From: Stenotrophomonas sp. SY1
Lineage (GTDB): Bacteria; Pseudomonadota; Gammaproteobacteria; Xanthomonadales; Xanthomonadaceae
Reading direction: 5' to 3'
NCBI RefSeq assembly: GCF_021202945.1
Contig: NZ_JAJOYR010000001.1
Coordinates: 1,116,001-1,180,000 of the forward strand
Length of the DNA stretch: 64,000 nt
Shown: positions 54,908 to 63,872 of the stretch, piece by piece
How positions within the stretch are numbered: position 1 is the stretch's first letter
Layout of the letters: the number at the start of each line of letters is the position of its first letter
The notes under the pieces: generated by a model
What the model saw: only the letters and a program-made list of their open reading frames with translations
The model's database searches: none
Told to the model about the DNA's origin: nothing
Program-made: the position numbers and the translations under genes

Positions 54908-56593
54908 ATGCCCGTATTCAATCGCATATGCAGCGTTCTGTTGCTTTTTCTGCCGGTCATGCCGGTGCTGGCGGCTCCTGCCAAGCCGGCCAGAGCGCCG
55001 TTGGCGGCCGAGCCGGCGCCTCCGCTGGCTCCGGTCCTGGCGGGTGAGTTCTCGCTCCAAGCGGGCAAGCTTGGCGACGCGGCGCGCTGGTACCTGGAGG
55101 CCGCAAAGCAGGCCAAGGACGACGCCGGCCTGGCCGAGCGCGCCACCCGCATTGCCATGCTGGCCGACGATGACGCCGGCGCCACCGAGGCGCTGGCCCT
55201 GTGGGCACAGCGTGACCCGAAGGCCATCGCCATCCGCGCCACGCGGGGTTCGCTGGCCATGCGCAAGGGCGACGCTCAATTGGCGCAGCGCGAATTGCTG
55301 GCGGTGCTGCGTTCATCCGAGCCGCGCGCCTGGCGCTATGCCTTGCTGGCGCTGGCCACCGGTGGGCGTGACCCGGCGGTGCCGGCGCAGGTGCTGAGCG
55401 GTCTGATCGATGCCAATGCCATCCCGGAGGACCTGGAGGCCTGGCAGGAGTTCGGGCGTCTGGCCTTGCGCATGGAGCGCCCGGAACTGGCCCAGCGGAT
55501 GGTTGGCGAGGTGGTCAGGCGCTTCCCCGACGAGCCGCGCGTGGTGCTGTTGCATGCAAGCCAGCTCAAGCAGGCGGGCAAGCCGGACGAGGCATTGGCC
55601 CTGCTCAAGGGCATCGAGCCCAAGGCGGCGCAGGATGAAGAGCTGCGCAATGCGCTGGCCATTGCCTATGACGTGATGGGCGAGCCGAAGGCGGCCGAGC
55701 AGGTGCTGTCGGTGGGCGAGCAGAATCTGCAGACCTGGGGCATGCGCGCTTCGCTGCTGGCCAAACAGAAGGACGACGCGGCGTTGCTGGCGCTGTACCA
55801 GGACATCTCGGCCAAGACCAGCAAGCCGGACCCCGAGCAGCGCCTGTTGCTGGGCAAGATTGCCGAGTACCTCAAGCGCTACCAGGAAGCGGTGGACTGG
55901 TACCAGGGCGTGCCCGGTGGCGAGCAGCGTGGCGAAGCCCAGTTGCGCGCGGTCAACGCGCTGTACCTGATGGACGAGAAGGCCCAGGCCCTGCGCCAGG
56001 TGCATGCGATCCAAGGCGATGCGGCGGTGGATGACGAAGTACGCCGTGATGCCTACCTGCTGGAAGCCGAACTGGAGCTGCGCAACGGCGACGCCGATGC
56101 GGAGATGGCCGTTCTGACCCGCGGCCTGGCCGCCTATCCGGACGAGAGTGCATTGCTTTACGCGCGCGCACTGGCCTGGGAGCGCAATGACGACGTGCCG
56201 CGCGCCGAGGCTGACCTGCGCAAGATCCTCGTTGCCGAACCGGAGAACGTGGCTGCGCTCAATGCGCTGGGGTACACCCTGGCCGACCGCACGCACCGTT
56301 ACCAGGAGGCGTTGGAGCTGATCGACCGTGCCCGCGTGGCCGAGCCGGACAACGCCGCCATCGTCGACAGTTATGGCTGGGTCCTGTACCGGCTGGGGCG
56401 CAATGAAGAAGCCTTGATCCACCTGCGCCGTGCCTGGGGCCTGAACAAGGACCCGGAAATCGCCGCGCATGTGGGCGAGGTGCTGTGGGTGCTGGGGCGC
56501 AAGGACGAGGCGCGGCAGTTCTTCGAGGAAGCCCGCAAACTGGATCCGGACAACCGTGCGCTGCAGCGTGCGATCGAGAAATTTGAAGTATGA
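54908..56593 (+). CDS. Exported tetratricopeptide-repeat protein upstream of lolB
   Basis: A 561-aa protein with an N-terminal signal peptide (SVLLLFLPVMPVLAAP) followed by TPR-like units throughout (FSLQAGKLGDAARWYLEAAK; VAALNALGYTLADRTHRYQE; AHVGEVLWVLGRKDEARQFF). Probably periplasmic. Its stop overlaps the lolB start as ATGA, a conserved arrangement in many gammaproteobacteria that suggests a link with lipoprotein or envelope assembly. Biochemical role unknown. Confidence 0.83.
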   Translation: MPVFNRICSVLLLFLPVMPVLAAPAKPARAPLAAEPAPPLAPVLAGEFSLQAGKLGDAARWYLEAAKQAKDDAGLAERATRIAMLADDDAGATEALALWAQRDPKAIAIRATRGSLAMRKGDAQLAQRELLAVLRSSEPRAWRYALLALATGGRDPAVPAQVLSGLIDANAIPEDLEAWQEFGRLALRMERPELAQRMVGEVVRRFPDEPRVVLLHASQLKQAGKPDEALALLKGIEPKAAQDEELRNALAIAYDVMGEPKAAEQVLSVGEQNLQTWGMRASLLAKQKDDAALLALYQDISAKTSKPDPEQRLLLGKIAEYLKRYQEAVDWYQGVPGGEQRGEAQLRAVNALYLMDEKAQALRQVHAIQGDAAVDDEVRRDAYLLEAELELRNGDADAEMAVLTRGLAAYPDESALLYARALAWERNDDVPRAEADLRKILVAEPENVAALNALGYTLADRTHRYQEALELIDRARVAEPDNAAIVDSYGWVLYRLGRNEEALIHLRRAWGLNKDPEIAAHVGEVLWVLGRKDEARQFFEEARKLDPDNRALQRAIEKFEV

Positions 56594-57249
56594 ACAACGT
56601 GATGTGGCGGGCGCCGCTGGTGCTGTTGATGGCCGGCGCACTGGGCGCCTGTGTTTCGGTGGATACCCGCAAGGCGCCGCCGGTTGCCGCGGAAGTGGCC
56701 GAAGTATCGGCCGCTGCGCAGGCTGCAGAGCAGGCAAGACAGGCGGCGCTGCGCGCGCAGCCTGACTGGGTTCTGCAGGGGCGGGTGGCGATCAGCAAGG
56801 GCCGCAACGGCGGTAATGGGCGCATCGACTGGCACCAACAGTCCGGCCAGTACCAGGTCAGCCTCGCTGCGCCGGTGACCCGGCAGAGCTGGCAGCTCAG
56901 CGGCGGCCCCGGCCAGCCGGTGCGGCTGGACGGCCTGGAGGGCGGGCCACGCAGCGGCGATGACGCGGGGCAGGTGCTGTTGCAGGCCATCGGCTGGGAA
57001 ATCCCGGTCGAACAGCTTCAGGATTGGGTGCGCGGCCTGCCGGCCGAGCAGGCCGGGGCACCGGATCACCTGGGTTTCGACGCCGAGGGGCGCCCGCGCG
57101 TACTGCGCCAGTTCGGTTGGCAGGTCGATTATCTGGATTGGTACCCGGCCGAAGCCGGGCGGCCGGCGCTGCCGCGGCGCATCGAAGCGGTCAGTGGCGA
57201 CGCGAAGGTGCGCCTGATCGTCGATGCCTGGGGCGCGGACGGGCAATGA
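56590..57249 (+). CDS. lolB: Outer-membrane lipoprotein receptor LolB
   Basis: A 219-aa lipoprotein (lipobox LGAC) that accepts lipoproteins from LolA and inserts them into the outer membrane. [28 protein letters not shown]-type [16 protein letters not shown] and [10 protein letters not shown] match the family. ATGA overlaps with the TPR gene upstream and with ispE downstream. Confidence 0.93.
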   Translation: MNNVMWRAPLVLLMAGALGACVSVDTRKAPPVAAEVAEVSAAAQAAEQARQAALRAQPDWVLQGRVAISKGRNGGNGRIDWHQQSGQYQVSLAAPVTRQSWQLSGGPGQPVRLDGLEGGPRSGDDAGQVLLQAIGWEIPVEQLQDWVRGLPAEQAGAPDHLGFDAEGRPRVLRQFGWQVDYLDWYPAEAGRPALPRRIEAVSGDAKVRLIVDAWGADGQ

Positions 57250-58124
57250 GTACACCGCAAGACAACGCCGGCTGGTCGTACTGGCCGGCCCCGGCCAAGC
57301 TGAATCTGTTCCTGCACATCACCGGACGCCGCGCCGACGGCTACCACGAGCTGCAGACCGTTTTCCGCCTGCTGGACTGGGGCGATCGCATCGGTCTGCG
57401 TCTGCGTGAAGACGGTCAGATCCGCCGTGACGGCCCTTCCGTGGCTGGCGTGGCCGAGGCCGATGACCTGGTGGTGCGGGCAGCGATCGCACTGCAAAAG
57501 GCGGCCAATTGCGGCAAAGGTGCTGATATCCGGGTCGAGAAGCGGATTCCTGCCGGCGGTGGTTTTGGCGGTGGTTCGTCCGATGCAGCGACCGTGCTGG
57601 TTGCCTTGAACGCGCTGTGGGAAACCGGGTTGAGTGAAGATGCGCTGGCCGCCATCGGTGTTCAGCTCGGCGCCGATGTGCCGGTCTTCGTGCGCGGACG
57701 CAGTGCCTGGGCCGAGGGTGTCGGCGAAAAGCTGCAACCGCTGGACCTGCCCGAAGCCTGTTATGTGCTGGTCGATCCGGGTGTTCACGTGCCCACGGCT
57801 GAACTTTTTCGTTCACCGGATTTGACGCGGGATGCCTTGCCCGTGAAAATAGCGGACTTCGCTTCCGGGACCGTCCTCGGAAATGCGTTCGAGCCGGTAC
57901 TACGGCGCCGTGAACCCGCCATCGAAGCGGTGTTCCAGGCCTTGTCAGGTATTGGTCGGGCACGGCTCACGGGGTCGGGAAGCGGTTGTTTCGTCGAATT
58001 CACCACGCGCGCTGCCGCAGAGCAGGCCCTGGCGAAATTGCCGAAGGAACTGCGGGCATGGGTAGCTGCGGGTGTTGATCGCTCGCCACTGCTTGATGCA
58101 CTGGATACGACGGGAATTGTTTGA
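57246..58124 (+). CDS. ispE: 4-diphosphocytidyl-2-C-methyl-D-erythritol kinase
   Basis: A 292-aa GHMP kinase of the non-mevalonate isoprenoid pathway. Start region [23 protein letters not shown] loop [18 protein letters not shown] and C-terminal [12 protein letters not shown] are present. Start ATG overlaps the lolB stop. Its own stop lies 3 nt before the tRNA-Gln gene, so one transcript probably carries both. Confidence 0.96.
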   Translation: MSTPQDNAGWSYWPAPAKLNLFLHITGRRADGYHELQTVFRLLDWGDRIGLRLREDGQIRRDGPSVAGVAEADDLVVRAAIALQKAANCGKGADIRVEKRIPAGGGFGGGSSDAATVLVALNALWETGLSEDALAAIGVQLGADVPVFVRGRSAWAEGVGEKLQPLDLPEACYVLVDPGVHVPTAELFRSPDLTRDALPVKIADFASGTVLGNAFEPVLRRREPAIEAVFQALSGIGRARLTGSGSGCFVEFTTRAAAEQALAKLPKELRAWVAAGVDRSPLLDALDTTGIV

Positions 58125-58127
58125 TGC

Positions 58128-58204
58128 AGGGGCGTCGCCAAGAGGCCCAAGGCACCAGGTTTTGATCCTGGCATTCGTAGGTTCGAATCCTACCGCCCCT
58201 GCCA
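58128..58204 (+). tRNA. tRNA-Gln (anticodon TTG)
   Basis: 77-nt tRNA with encoded CCA. Acceptor stem AGGGGCG/CGCCCCT, anticodon stem CCAGG/CCTGG with loop TTTTGAT (anticodon TTG), and T-arm GTAGGTTCGAATCCTAC. It sits between ispE and prs, as in other gammaproteobacteria. Confidence 0.96.
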
Positions 58205-58314
58205 CTCCTTTCCCCGAGGCTGTAAGCACAACGGATGTGCGCGAATCGCAATACGCGCCATCACCGCTGTAATCCCGATCCTTCCGCTACTCGCCCCCGC
58301 CCGAGAGAGCTGTC

Positions 58315-59274
58315 ATGCAAGATTCCCCGAACCTGCTGGTCTTTTCCGGCAATGCCAACAAACACCTTGCGCAGAGCATCTGCAAGGAACTGGGGGTGAG
58401 GCCGGGCAAGGCGCTGGTTTCCAAGTTCTCCGACGGCGAAGTGCAGGTCGAGATCCAGGAAAACGTGCGCAAGCAGGACGTATTCGTGGTCCAGTCCACC
58501 GGCGCCCCGAGTGCGGAAAACCTGATGGAACTGCTGGTGATCATCGACGCGCTCAAGCGCGCGAGCGCCGCTTCCGTCACCGCGGTGGTGCCGTACTTCG
58601 GTTACGCCCGCCAGGATCGCCGCATGCGCTCCTCGCGCGTGCCGATCACGGCCAAGGTCGCCGCAAAGATGTTCTCGGCCGTGAACACCGACCAGATCCT
58701 CACGGTCGATCTGCACGCCGACCAGATCCAGGGCTTCTTCGACATGCCCGTGGACAATGTTTACGCCTCGCCGCTGCTGCTCGCCGATATCTGGCGCGCC
58801 TACGGCACGGACAACCTGATCGTGGTCAGCCCGGACGTTGGCGGCGTGGTACGCGCCCGTGCCGTGGCAAAGCGCCTGGATGATGCCGACCTGGCCATCA
58901 TCGACAAGCGCCGTCCGCGTGCCAACGTCGCCACCGTGATGAACATCATCGGTGACGTTGAAGGCAAGACCTGCGTGATGGTCGACGACATCGTCGACAC
59001 CGCCGGCACCCTGTGTGCTGCCGCTGCTGCCCTTAAAGCGCGTGGCGCGCTGAAGGTGGCTGCGTACTGCACCCACGCCGTGCTCTCGGGCCCGGCGGTG
59101 GACAACCTGAACAACTCCCAGCTCGACGAGCTGGTGGTGACCGACACGATTCCGCTTTCCGAAGTGGCCCGCGTCTGTCCCAAGATCCGCCAGATCAGCG
59201 TGGCCGAAATGCTGGCCGAGACGATGCGCCGCATCGCCTTCGGTGAGTCGGTCAGCTCGATGTACGTGGATTGA
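58315..59274 (+). CDS. prs: Ribose-phosphate pyrophosphokinase
   Basis: A 319-aa enzyme that makes PRPP from ribose-5-phosphate and ATP for nucleotide, His and Trp synthesis. Seen: [39 protein letters not shown], the flexible-loop and binding region [19 protein letters not shown], and PRPP motif [13 protein letters not shown]. Full length. Confidence 0.97.
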   Translation: MQDSPNLLVFSGNANKHLAQSICKELGVRPGKALVSKFSDGEVQVEIQENVRKQDVFVVQSTGAPSAENLMELLVIIDALKRASAASVTAVVPYFGYARQDRRMRSSRVPITAKVAAKMFSAVNTDQILTVDLHADQIQGFFDMPVDNVYASPLLLADIWRAYGTDNLIVVSPDVGGVVRARAVAKRLDDADLAIIDKRRPRANVATVMNIIGDVEGKTCVMVDDIVDTAGTLCAAAAALKARGALKVAAYCTHAVLSGPAVDNLNNSQLDELVVTDTIPLSEVARVCPKIRQISVAEMLAETMRRIAFGESVSSMYVD

Positions 59275-59279
59275 TTTTC

Positions 59280-59359
59280 CGGTCTCCGGCTTCGGCTGGG
59301 GACCGCACCAGGCTCTTCTGGTCGCGGAAGAGTCTTTACGCAACGTCGCGAGGCGTTGC
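59280..59359 (+). promoter_or_regulatory. Structured leader of rplY
   Basis: Three successive hairpins fill the prs-rplY gap: an 11-bp stem with TTCG tetraloop (59280-59305), ACCAG/CTGGT (59307-59322), and GCAACG/CGTTGC (59340-59359). A mutually exclusive pairing, CTCTTC (59313-59318) with GAAGAG (59327-59332), could replace the second. This looks like an autoregulatory ribosomal-protein leader; not proven. Confidence 0.45.
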
Positions 59360-59380
59360 ATCAACCTAGAGTAGTCAACA

Positions 59381-59983
59381 ATGGCAAAGTCTCACGAAAT
59401 CAAGGTCTCCCGTCGTGACGTGCAAGGTCAGGGTGCGAGCCGCCGCCTGCGTCACGCCGGTGTGGTGCCGGGCATCGTTTACGGTGGTGATAAGGAGCCG
59501 GTGAAGGTCCAGTTCAACCACAACGAAATCTGGCTGGCCCAGTTCAACGATTGGTTCTACTCGTCGATCATCGACCTGAACCTCGACGGCACCATCCACA
59601 AGGTGCTGCTGCGTGACATGCAGCGTCACCCGTTCAAGCAGCTGGTCATGCACCTGGACTTCCAGCGCGTGAACGACAACGAAGTGCTGCACGCTTCGGT
59701 GCCGCTGACCTTCATCAACGAAGACACCTCGCCGGCTGGCAAGGCTGCCGACGTGCTGGTGACCCACGAGCTGAAGGAAGTGGCCATCGCCTGCTTGCCG
59801 AAGGATCTGCCGGAGTCGATCGAAGTCGACCTGGGCGAGCTGAAGGCTGGCGACATCATCTACCTGTCGGGCCTGAAGCTGCCGGCCGGCGTTGAAATCC
59901 CGGCACTGAAGCTGGGCAAGAACCACGACGACGCCGTGGTCATTGCCAAGGCTGCCGGCGCTGAAGAAGCATCGGCCGAGTAA
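59381..59983 (+). CDS. rplY: 50S ribosomal protein L25 (Ctc form)
   Basis: A 200-aa long-form L25 that binds 5S rRNA. N-terminal L25 domain (RRDVQGQGASRRLRHAGVVP; KVLLRDMQRHPFKQLVMHLD) plus the C-terminal TL5/Ctc domain (LSGLKLPAGVEIPALKLG). It lies between prs and pth, the usual order. Confidence 0.96.
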   Translation: MAKSHEIKVSRRDVQGQGASRRLRHAGVVPGIVYGGDKEPVKVQFNHNEIWLAQFNDWFYSSIIDLNLDGTIHKVLLRDMQRHPFKQLVMHLDFQRVNDNEVLHASVPLTFINEDTSPAGKAADVLVTHELKEVAIACLPKDLPESIEVDLGELKAGDIIYLSGLKLPAGVEIPALKLGKNHDDAVVIAKAAGAEEASAE

Positions 59984-59995
59984 TCGGCTTTGCCC

Positions 59996-60017
59996 GGTCC
60001 GCCCTTCGGGGCGGGCC
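59996..60017 (+). other. Intercistronic TTCG hairpin between rplY and pth
   Basis: A 9-bp GC-rich stem closed by a TTCG tetraloop in the 53-nt gap. No T-run follows, so it more likely tunes mRNA stability or relative expression than ends transcription. Confidence 0.5.
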
Positions 60018-60036
60018 AGGCAGATGCATCTGAAAG

Positions 60037-60618
60037 ATGACTGGCTTGCGATTGATCGTTGGTCTGGGCAACCCCGGACCCGAACACGCCCGGACCCGGC
60101 ACAACGCCGGGTTTCATTTCGTTGAGGCCCTGGCAGAGCGGCAGGGTGCGCGCTGGACGCTTGAAAGCAAGCTGTTCGGCGAAGTTGCCAAGGTCGAGAT
60201 CGGCGGCCAGCCGGTGTGGCTGCTCAAGCCGGCAACCTTCATGAATCTTTCCGGCAAGTCCGTGACCGCCGCACAGCGGTTCTGGAAGATCGAGCCGGAG
60301 CAGACCCTGCTCGCACACGACGAACTGGACATGCCGCCCGGCGTGGCACGGCTCAAGTTCGATGGTGGGCATGGTGGCCAGAACGGTCTGCGCGACACCA
60401 TCCGTCTGCTTGGCCACGGCAAATTCCATCGCCTGCGTCTGGGCATCGGTCATCCCGGTCACAAGGACCGCGTGGTGGGTTGGGTGTTGAACCGTCCCTC
60501 GCCGCAGGATGCGGTGCTGATGGATCAGGCCATCGATGCGGCCATCGACGTGATGCCGTTGGCGGTGGCGGGTGATTTCAATGAGGCCATGAAGCGGTTG
60601 CATACCGCCCGGCCATGA
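60037..60618 (+). CDS. pth: Peptidyl-tRNA hydrolase
   Basis: A 193-aa enzyme recycling peptidyl-tRNA. LIVGLGNPGPEHARTRHNAG with the catalytic His, PATFMNLSGKSV, AHDELDMPPGVARLKFDGGH, GGQNGLRDTI. Full length; followed 72 nt later by ychF. Confidence 0.97.
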   Translation: MTGLRLIVGLGNPGPEHARTRHNAGFHFVEALAERQGARWTLESKLFGEVAKVEIGGQPVWLLKPATFMNLSGKSVTAAQRFWKIEPEQTLLAHDELDMPPGVARLKFDGGHGGQNGLRDTIRLLGHGKFHRLRLGIGHPGHKDRVVGWVLNRPSPQDAVLMDQAIDAAIDVMPLAVAGDFNEAMKRLHTARP

Positions 60619-60690
60619 TTGCGGCTTGCGGTTTCGGGGGCGGATGCCTGCTGGAGAGCGCAAGCCGGAATCTCGAATCGTGGAGTTAGC

Positions 60691-61782
60691 ATGGGTATCA
60701 AATGCGGCATCGTCGGTCTGCCCAACGTCGGCAAATCGACCCTGTTCAATGCACTGACCAAGGCGGGTATCGCTGCGGCCAATTTCCCGTTCTGCACGAT
60801 CGAACCGAACGTCGGCATCGTGCCGGTGCCGGATCAGCGTTTGAACGAACTGGCCGGCATCATCAATCCGCAGAAGGTCGTACCGACCGCGGTTGAGTTC
60901 GTCGACATCGCCGGCCTGGTGGCCGGTGCTGCCAGCGGCGAAGGCCTGGGCAACAAGTTCCTGGCCCACATCCGCGAAGTGGATGCGATCACCCACGTGG
61001 TGCGCTGCTTTGAACACACCGACATCATCCATGTCGCCGGCCGCGTTGATCCGATTGCCGATATCGACACCATCGACCTGGAACTGGCGTTGGCTGACCT
61101 GGACAGCGTCGAGAAGGCGCTGAACCGTGCCGAGCGCGCGGCCAAGGGCGGCGACAAGGAAGCAGCGGCACGCAAGCCGGTGCTGGCCAAGCTGCAGGTG
61201 GCGTTGTCCGATGGCAGGTCCGGCCGCAGCGTTGGCCTGGACGATGAGGAAAAGGCGCTGGTGCGTGACCTGTTCCTGCTGACTCTCAAGCCGGTGATGT
61301 ACATCGCCAACGTGCTGGAAGACGGTTTCGACAACAACCCGCATCTGGAAGCCGTGCGCGCCCGCGCCGCGACCGAAGGTGCCGAAGTGGTGCCGGTGTC
61401 GGCGGCCATCGAGGAAGAACTGTCGCAGCTGGACGACGAAGACCGTGACACGTTCCTGGCTGACCTGGGCCTGGACGAGCCGGGCTTGAACCGCGTCATC
61501 CGTGCGGCCTACAACCTGCTGGGTCTGCAGACCTACTTCACCGCTGGCGTGAAGGAAGTTCGTGCCTGGACCGTGCGCAAGGGCGCCACCGCACCGCAGG
61601 CCGCGGCGGTGATCCACACCGATTTCGAAAAGGGCTTCATCCGCGCGGAAACCATTTCCTACGCTGACTTCATCAAGTACCGCGGTGAAGCCGGTGCCAA
61701 GGAAGCCGGTCGTCTGCGTCTGGAAGGCAAGGAATACCGGGTGCAGGAAGGTGACATCCTGCATTTCCGCTTCAACGTCTGA
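60691..61782 (+). CDS. ychF: Redox-regulated ATPase YchF (OLA1)
   Basis: A 363-aa Obg-family P-loop protein that binds ATP. G1 loop [15 protein letters not shown]3 [17 protein letters not shown], and NVLEDG in the G4 position (the NxxE form explaining ATP preference), then coiled coil and C-terminal TGS domain ([20 protein letters not shown]). Start at 60691 with GGAG five nt upstream; a longer reading is not needed. Followed by a terminator. Confidence 0.97.
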   Translation: MGIKCGIVGLPNVGKSTLFNALTKAGIAAANFPFCTIEPNVGIVPVPDQRLNELAGIINPQKVVPTAVEFVDIAGLVAGAASGEGLGNKFLAHIREVDAITHVVRCFEHTDIIHVAGRVDPIADIDTIDLELALADLDSVEKALNRAERAAKGGDKEAAARKPVLAKLQVALSDGRSGRSVGLDDEEKALVRDLFLLTLKPVMYIANVLEDGFDNNPHLEAVRARAATEGAEVVPVSAAIEEELSQLDDEDRDTFLADLGLDEPGLNRVIRAAYNLLGLQTYFTAGVKEVRAWTVRKGATAPQAAAVIHTDFEKGFIRAETISYADFIKYRGEAGAKEAGRLRLEGKEYRVQEGDILHFRFNV

Positions 61783-61809
61783 TCCACCGGCGTTGTTGCA
61801 GGAAGACAG

Positions 61810-61830
61810 AGCCCCGCACTGCGGGGCTTT
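61810..61830 (+). terminator. Rho-independent terminator of ychF
   Basis: 8-bp stem AGCCCCGC/GCGGGGCT with ACT loop followed by TT and a T-rich stretch (GTCGTTT), 27 nt after the stop. Confidence 0.85.
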
Positions 61831-61980
61831 GTCGTTTCTGGACGGCGGCGTAGCTGCTGTATCCGCGCGCCCGGGGATGCACCGGGCTGCGATGGTTTGC
61901 TTGGCAGTGCCAGATGCTGAGGCAACGCATTGCATCCGTCGCAAGCGGGTGTCTCTGTCGCCGAGAATTCACTGCATTGG

Positions 61981-62230
61981 GCAGCCAGTGGATGCTGGTG
62001 AAATAATCGCCACCATCTGTAAGTCCTTGTCGCAGCGGCGGTGTATGGACTTATCCACATGATTCTCCCGCGACTCTCCACATCGGCTGTGGAGAACGTG
62101 GAGCGAGCCACTTCCGGGGCTGGCGAAAAATTGGCCACGCATCGAAGAGCCTTGCCGCAGCTGGGCTGTGCGGATTTATCCACATGATCTTCCCATCGCG
62201 CTGCACATGCACTGTGGAAAACATCGCTCC
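61981..62230. repeat. 125-bp tandem duplication carrying DnaA-box sequences
   Basis: Two units align without gaps at an offset of exactly 125 nt (61994-62099 with 62119-62224, about 70% identical by my count). Each has a perfect DnaA box TTATCCACA (62051-62059 and 62176-62184) and, 37 nt on, an inverted one-mismatch box (TGTGGAGAA 62088-62096; TGTGGAAAA 62213-62221). The 571-nt gap between ychF and the response-regulator gene holds no supported gene. Confidence 0.7.
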
Positions 62231-62353
62231 AGCACGGCAGAGGATGAGTCTGCCGTGCGTGCAGGCCCGCCATGGAACCGTGAGGGATGCCTGCAAGCGG
62301 CATCACCGTGGCGCCATGCAGGCGGTCGACGATTCGGTTGCATGCAGCGGGAA

Positions 62354-62998
62354 TCAACGAAACAGGTCCGACTCCAGGCAGAAGCTGATCAGTTCCTGGT
62401 CGCTCTGGGTGCCGAGCTTGCGCATGGCGCTGACTTTCTGAGTGCTGACGGTCTTGCTGCTTCGATTCAGGTGCTTGGCGATGTCTCGCACATTCTGGCC
62501 ATTGACGAACAGGCGTATGACCTCGAACTCACGCGGCGACAGGCGTGACAGGGACGGCGATGTGCTCCCGCCGTGCAGCGGGTGCACTCGTCCATTCCAA
62601 CCCGGCGGACAATGGATGCGATGGTTGAGCAGGGTGGACAGGGCGATGCTCAGTTCCTTCAGGTCACCGCTCTTGCGCACCACGCCACTTGCTCCGGCGC
62701 GGTACATGGCACCGATGATCGAAGGATTGGAGATCATCGTCAGGATCAGTACCTTGCTGTCGGGAAAATGGCGGTGCAGGTGTGAGATGAGTTTGATGCC
62801 ATCGCCATGTGGGTCATTGCCCGGCATGTTGTAGTCGGAGATCACGATGTCCGGCGCCAGTGCGCGCGTCAGTTCAACCAGGGCGGAAGGGCTTTGTGCC
62901 TGACCGACGAGCTCAAAACGTGGATCACCGGCGATCAGCTCGCGGATGCCGGCCAGCACGATGGGGTGATCATCGGCGATGACGACAGTCGTGCTCAT
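62354..62998 (-). CDS. NarL/LuxR-family response regulator
   Basis: A 214-aa regulator. Receiver domain with acidic pocket D9/D10, phospho-acceptor D55 (IVISDYNMPG) and Lys in VVRKSGD. LuxR-type helix-turn-helix at about 148-205 (LSPREFEVIRLFVNGQNVRD; SSKTVSTQKVSAMRKL), of the RcsB/BvgA kind. It begins inside the Hpt gene (29-nt overlap), so it is the probable output of the phosphorelay encoded upstream on the same strand. Confidence 0.9.
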   Translation of the reverse strand: MSTTVVIADDHPIVLAGIRELIAGDPRFELVGQAQSPSALVELTRALAPDIVISDYNMPGNDPHGDGIKLISHLHRHFPDSKVLILTMISNPSIIGAMYRAGASGVVRKSGDLKELSIALSTLLNHRIHCPPGWNGRVHPLHGGSTSPSLSRLSPREFEVIRLFVNGQNVRDIAKHLNRSSKTVSTQKVSAMRKLGTQSDQELISFCLESDLFR

Positions 62999-63872
62999 GG
63001 GGGATTCCGACGGGAGGAATGGGGCTGGTCATCGCCTGGGCTTCCAGCTGCGTCAGCGCGAGGTCCAGGCGGACGAGGAAATGGACACTTGCCAGCGGGC
63101 TGGCATTGCTCGCCGGGTCTTCGTCGATGGCTTCCTCCGCTGCCTGTGCGGCGCGGACGAGTCCGGGGCAGGACGCCATCACCAGCGCGCCACGGATCCG
63201 ATGCACCAGTTGTTGCACAAGCTCCAGCTGCGCCATCTGTATCGCGCTCGACAGGCGGAGCTGATCGCTGCGCATGGTGTCCAGGAACACATCCCGCATC
63301 CCATCTGCAACGTGCATCGTGTCTGCCAGCTCGATATCCGTACCGCTCGTTGCGTAGCGGCAAGGCTCGGACGACGGTGATTCGTCGCTGCCGGCGGGTA
63401 CCTGCTGCGCGCGATGCAGCGGCGGCCCCAGTGTGTCATCGGGCTCCCTCTGTCGTGCGGGAACCGGTGCTGCATTCGAGGGCGCGATGCGCCGGGAATC
63501 GACATGGCTGCGAAATCGCCCGAACGCGGCCAGCATGCTCAACCCGACCGATAACAGGGGGATGCTTGCGCCGATCAGGAAGATGCCCGGCACCCCGGCC
63601 GTCGTTGGCGCGCTACCGGCATGAAGACGCGATGGCGCCTGCTTGAAGCTGGGAGCTGCCAATGGGCTTGCATGGCCGGCTGGGCTGGACGGGCGTGCGG
63701 TCGGATGCAGATCGCCACCGCGTGGAACGGGTGTGGTCACGATCTGCCCCTGGCCCAGCAGCCCGTGCGGGCAGGCGGACACAGGCAGCTGTACGCTTGT
63801 TGCAAGCGCGCCAACCAGCAGCATGCCGGCCAACCGCGATGCACGGTGATGTTGGCGGGTTTCAATCACCAT
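62970..63872 (-). CDS. Membrane-anchored histidine phosphotransfer (Hpt) protein
   Basis: A 300-aa protein. A hydrophobic N-terminus (LAGMLLVGALATSVQLPVSA) is followed by a Pro/Ser-rich stretch and a membrane segment at about 96-117 (IFLIGASIPLLSVGLSMLAA). The C-terminal helical Hpt domain has its phospho-His at 224 in QLVHRIRGALVMASC. It would relay phosphate from the hybrid kinase's receiver to the NarL-type regulator. It overlaps the kinase gene by 11 nt and the regulator by 29 nt. Confidence 0.75.
   Translation of the reverse strand: MVIETRQHHRASRLAGMLLVGALATSVQLPVSACPHGLLGQGQIVTTPVPRGGDLHPTARPSSPAGHASPLAAPSFKQAPSRLHAGSAPTTAGVPGIFLIGASIPLLSVGLSMLAAFGRFRSHVDSRRIAPSNAAPVPARQREPDDTLGPPLHRAQQVPAGSDESPSSEPCRYATSGTDIELADTMHVADGMRDVFLDTMRSDQLRLSSAIQMAQLELVQQLVHRIRGALVMASCPGLVRAAQAAEEAIDEDPASNASPLASVHFLVRLDLALTQLEAQAMTSPIPPVGIPHEHDCRHRR

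Noticed and set aside
61659..62357. Minus-strand open frame across the DnaA-box repeat
   Set aside because: The repeat period (125) is not a multiple of three, so the similarity is at DNA level; codon bias is poor and it runs into ychF.
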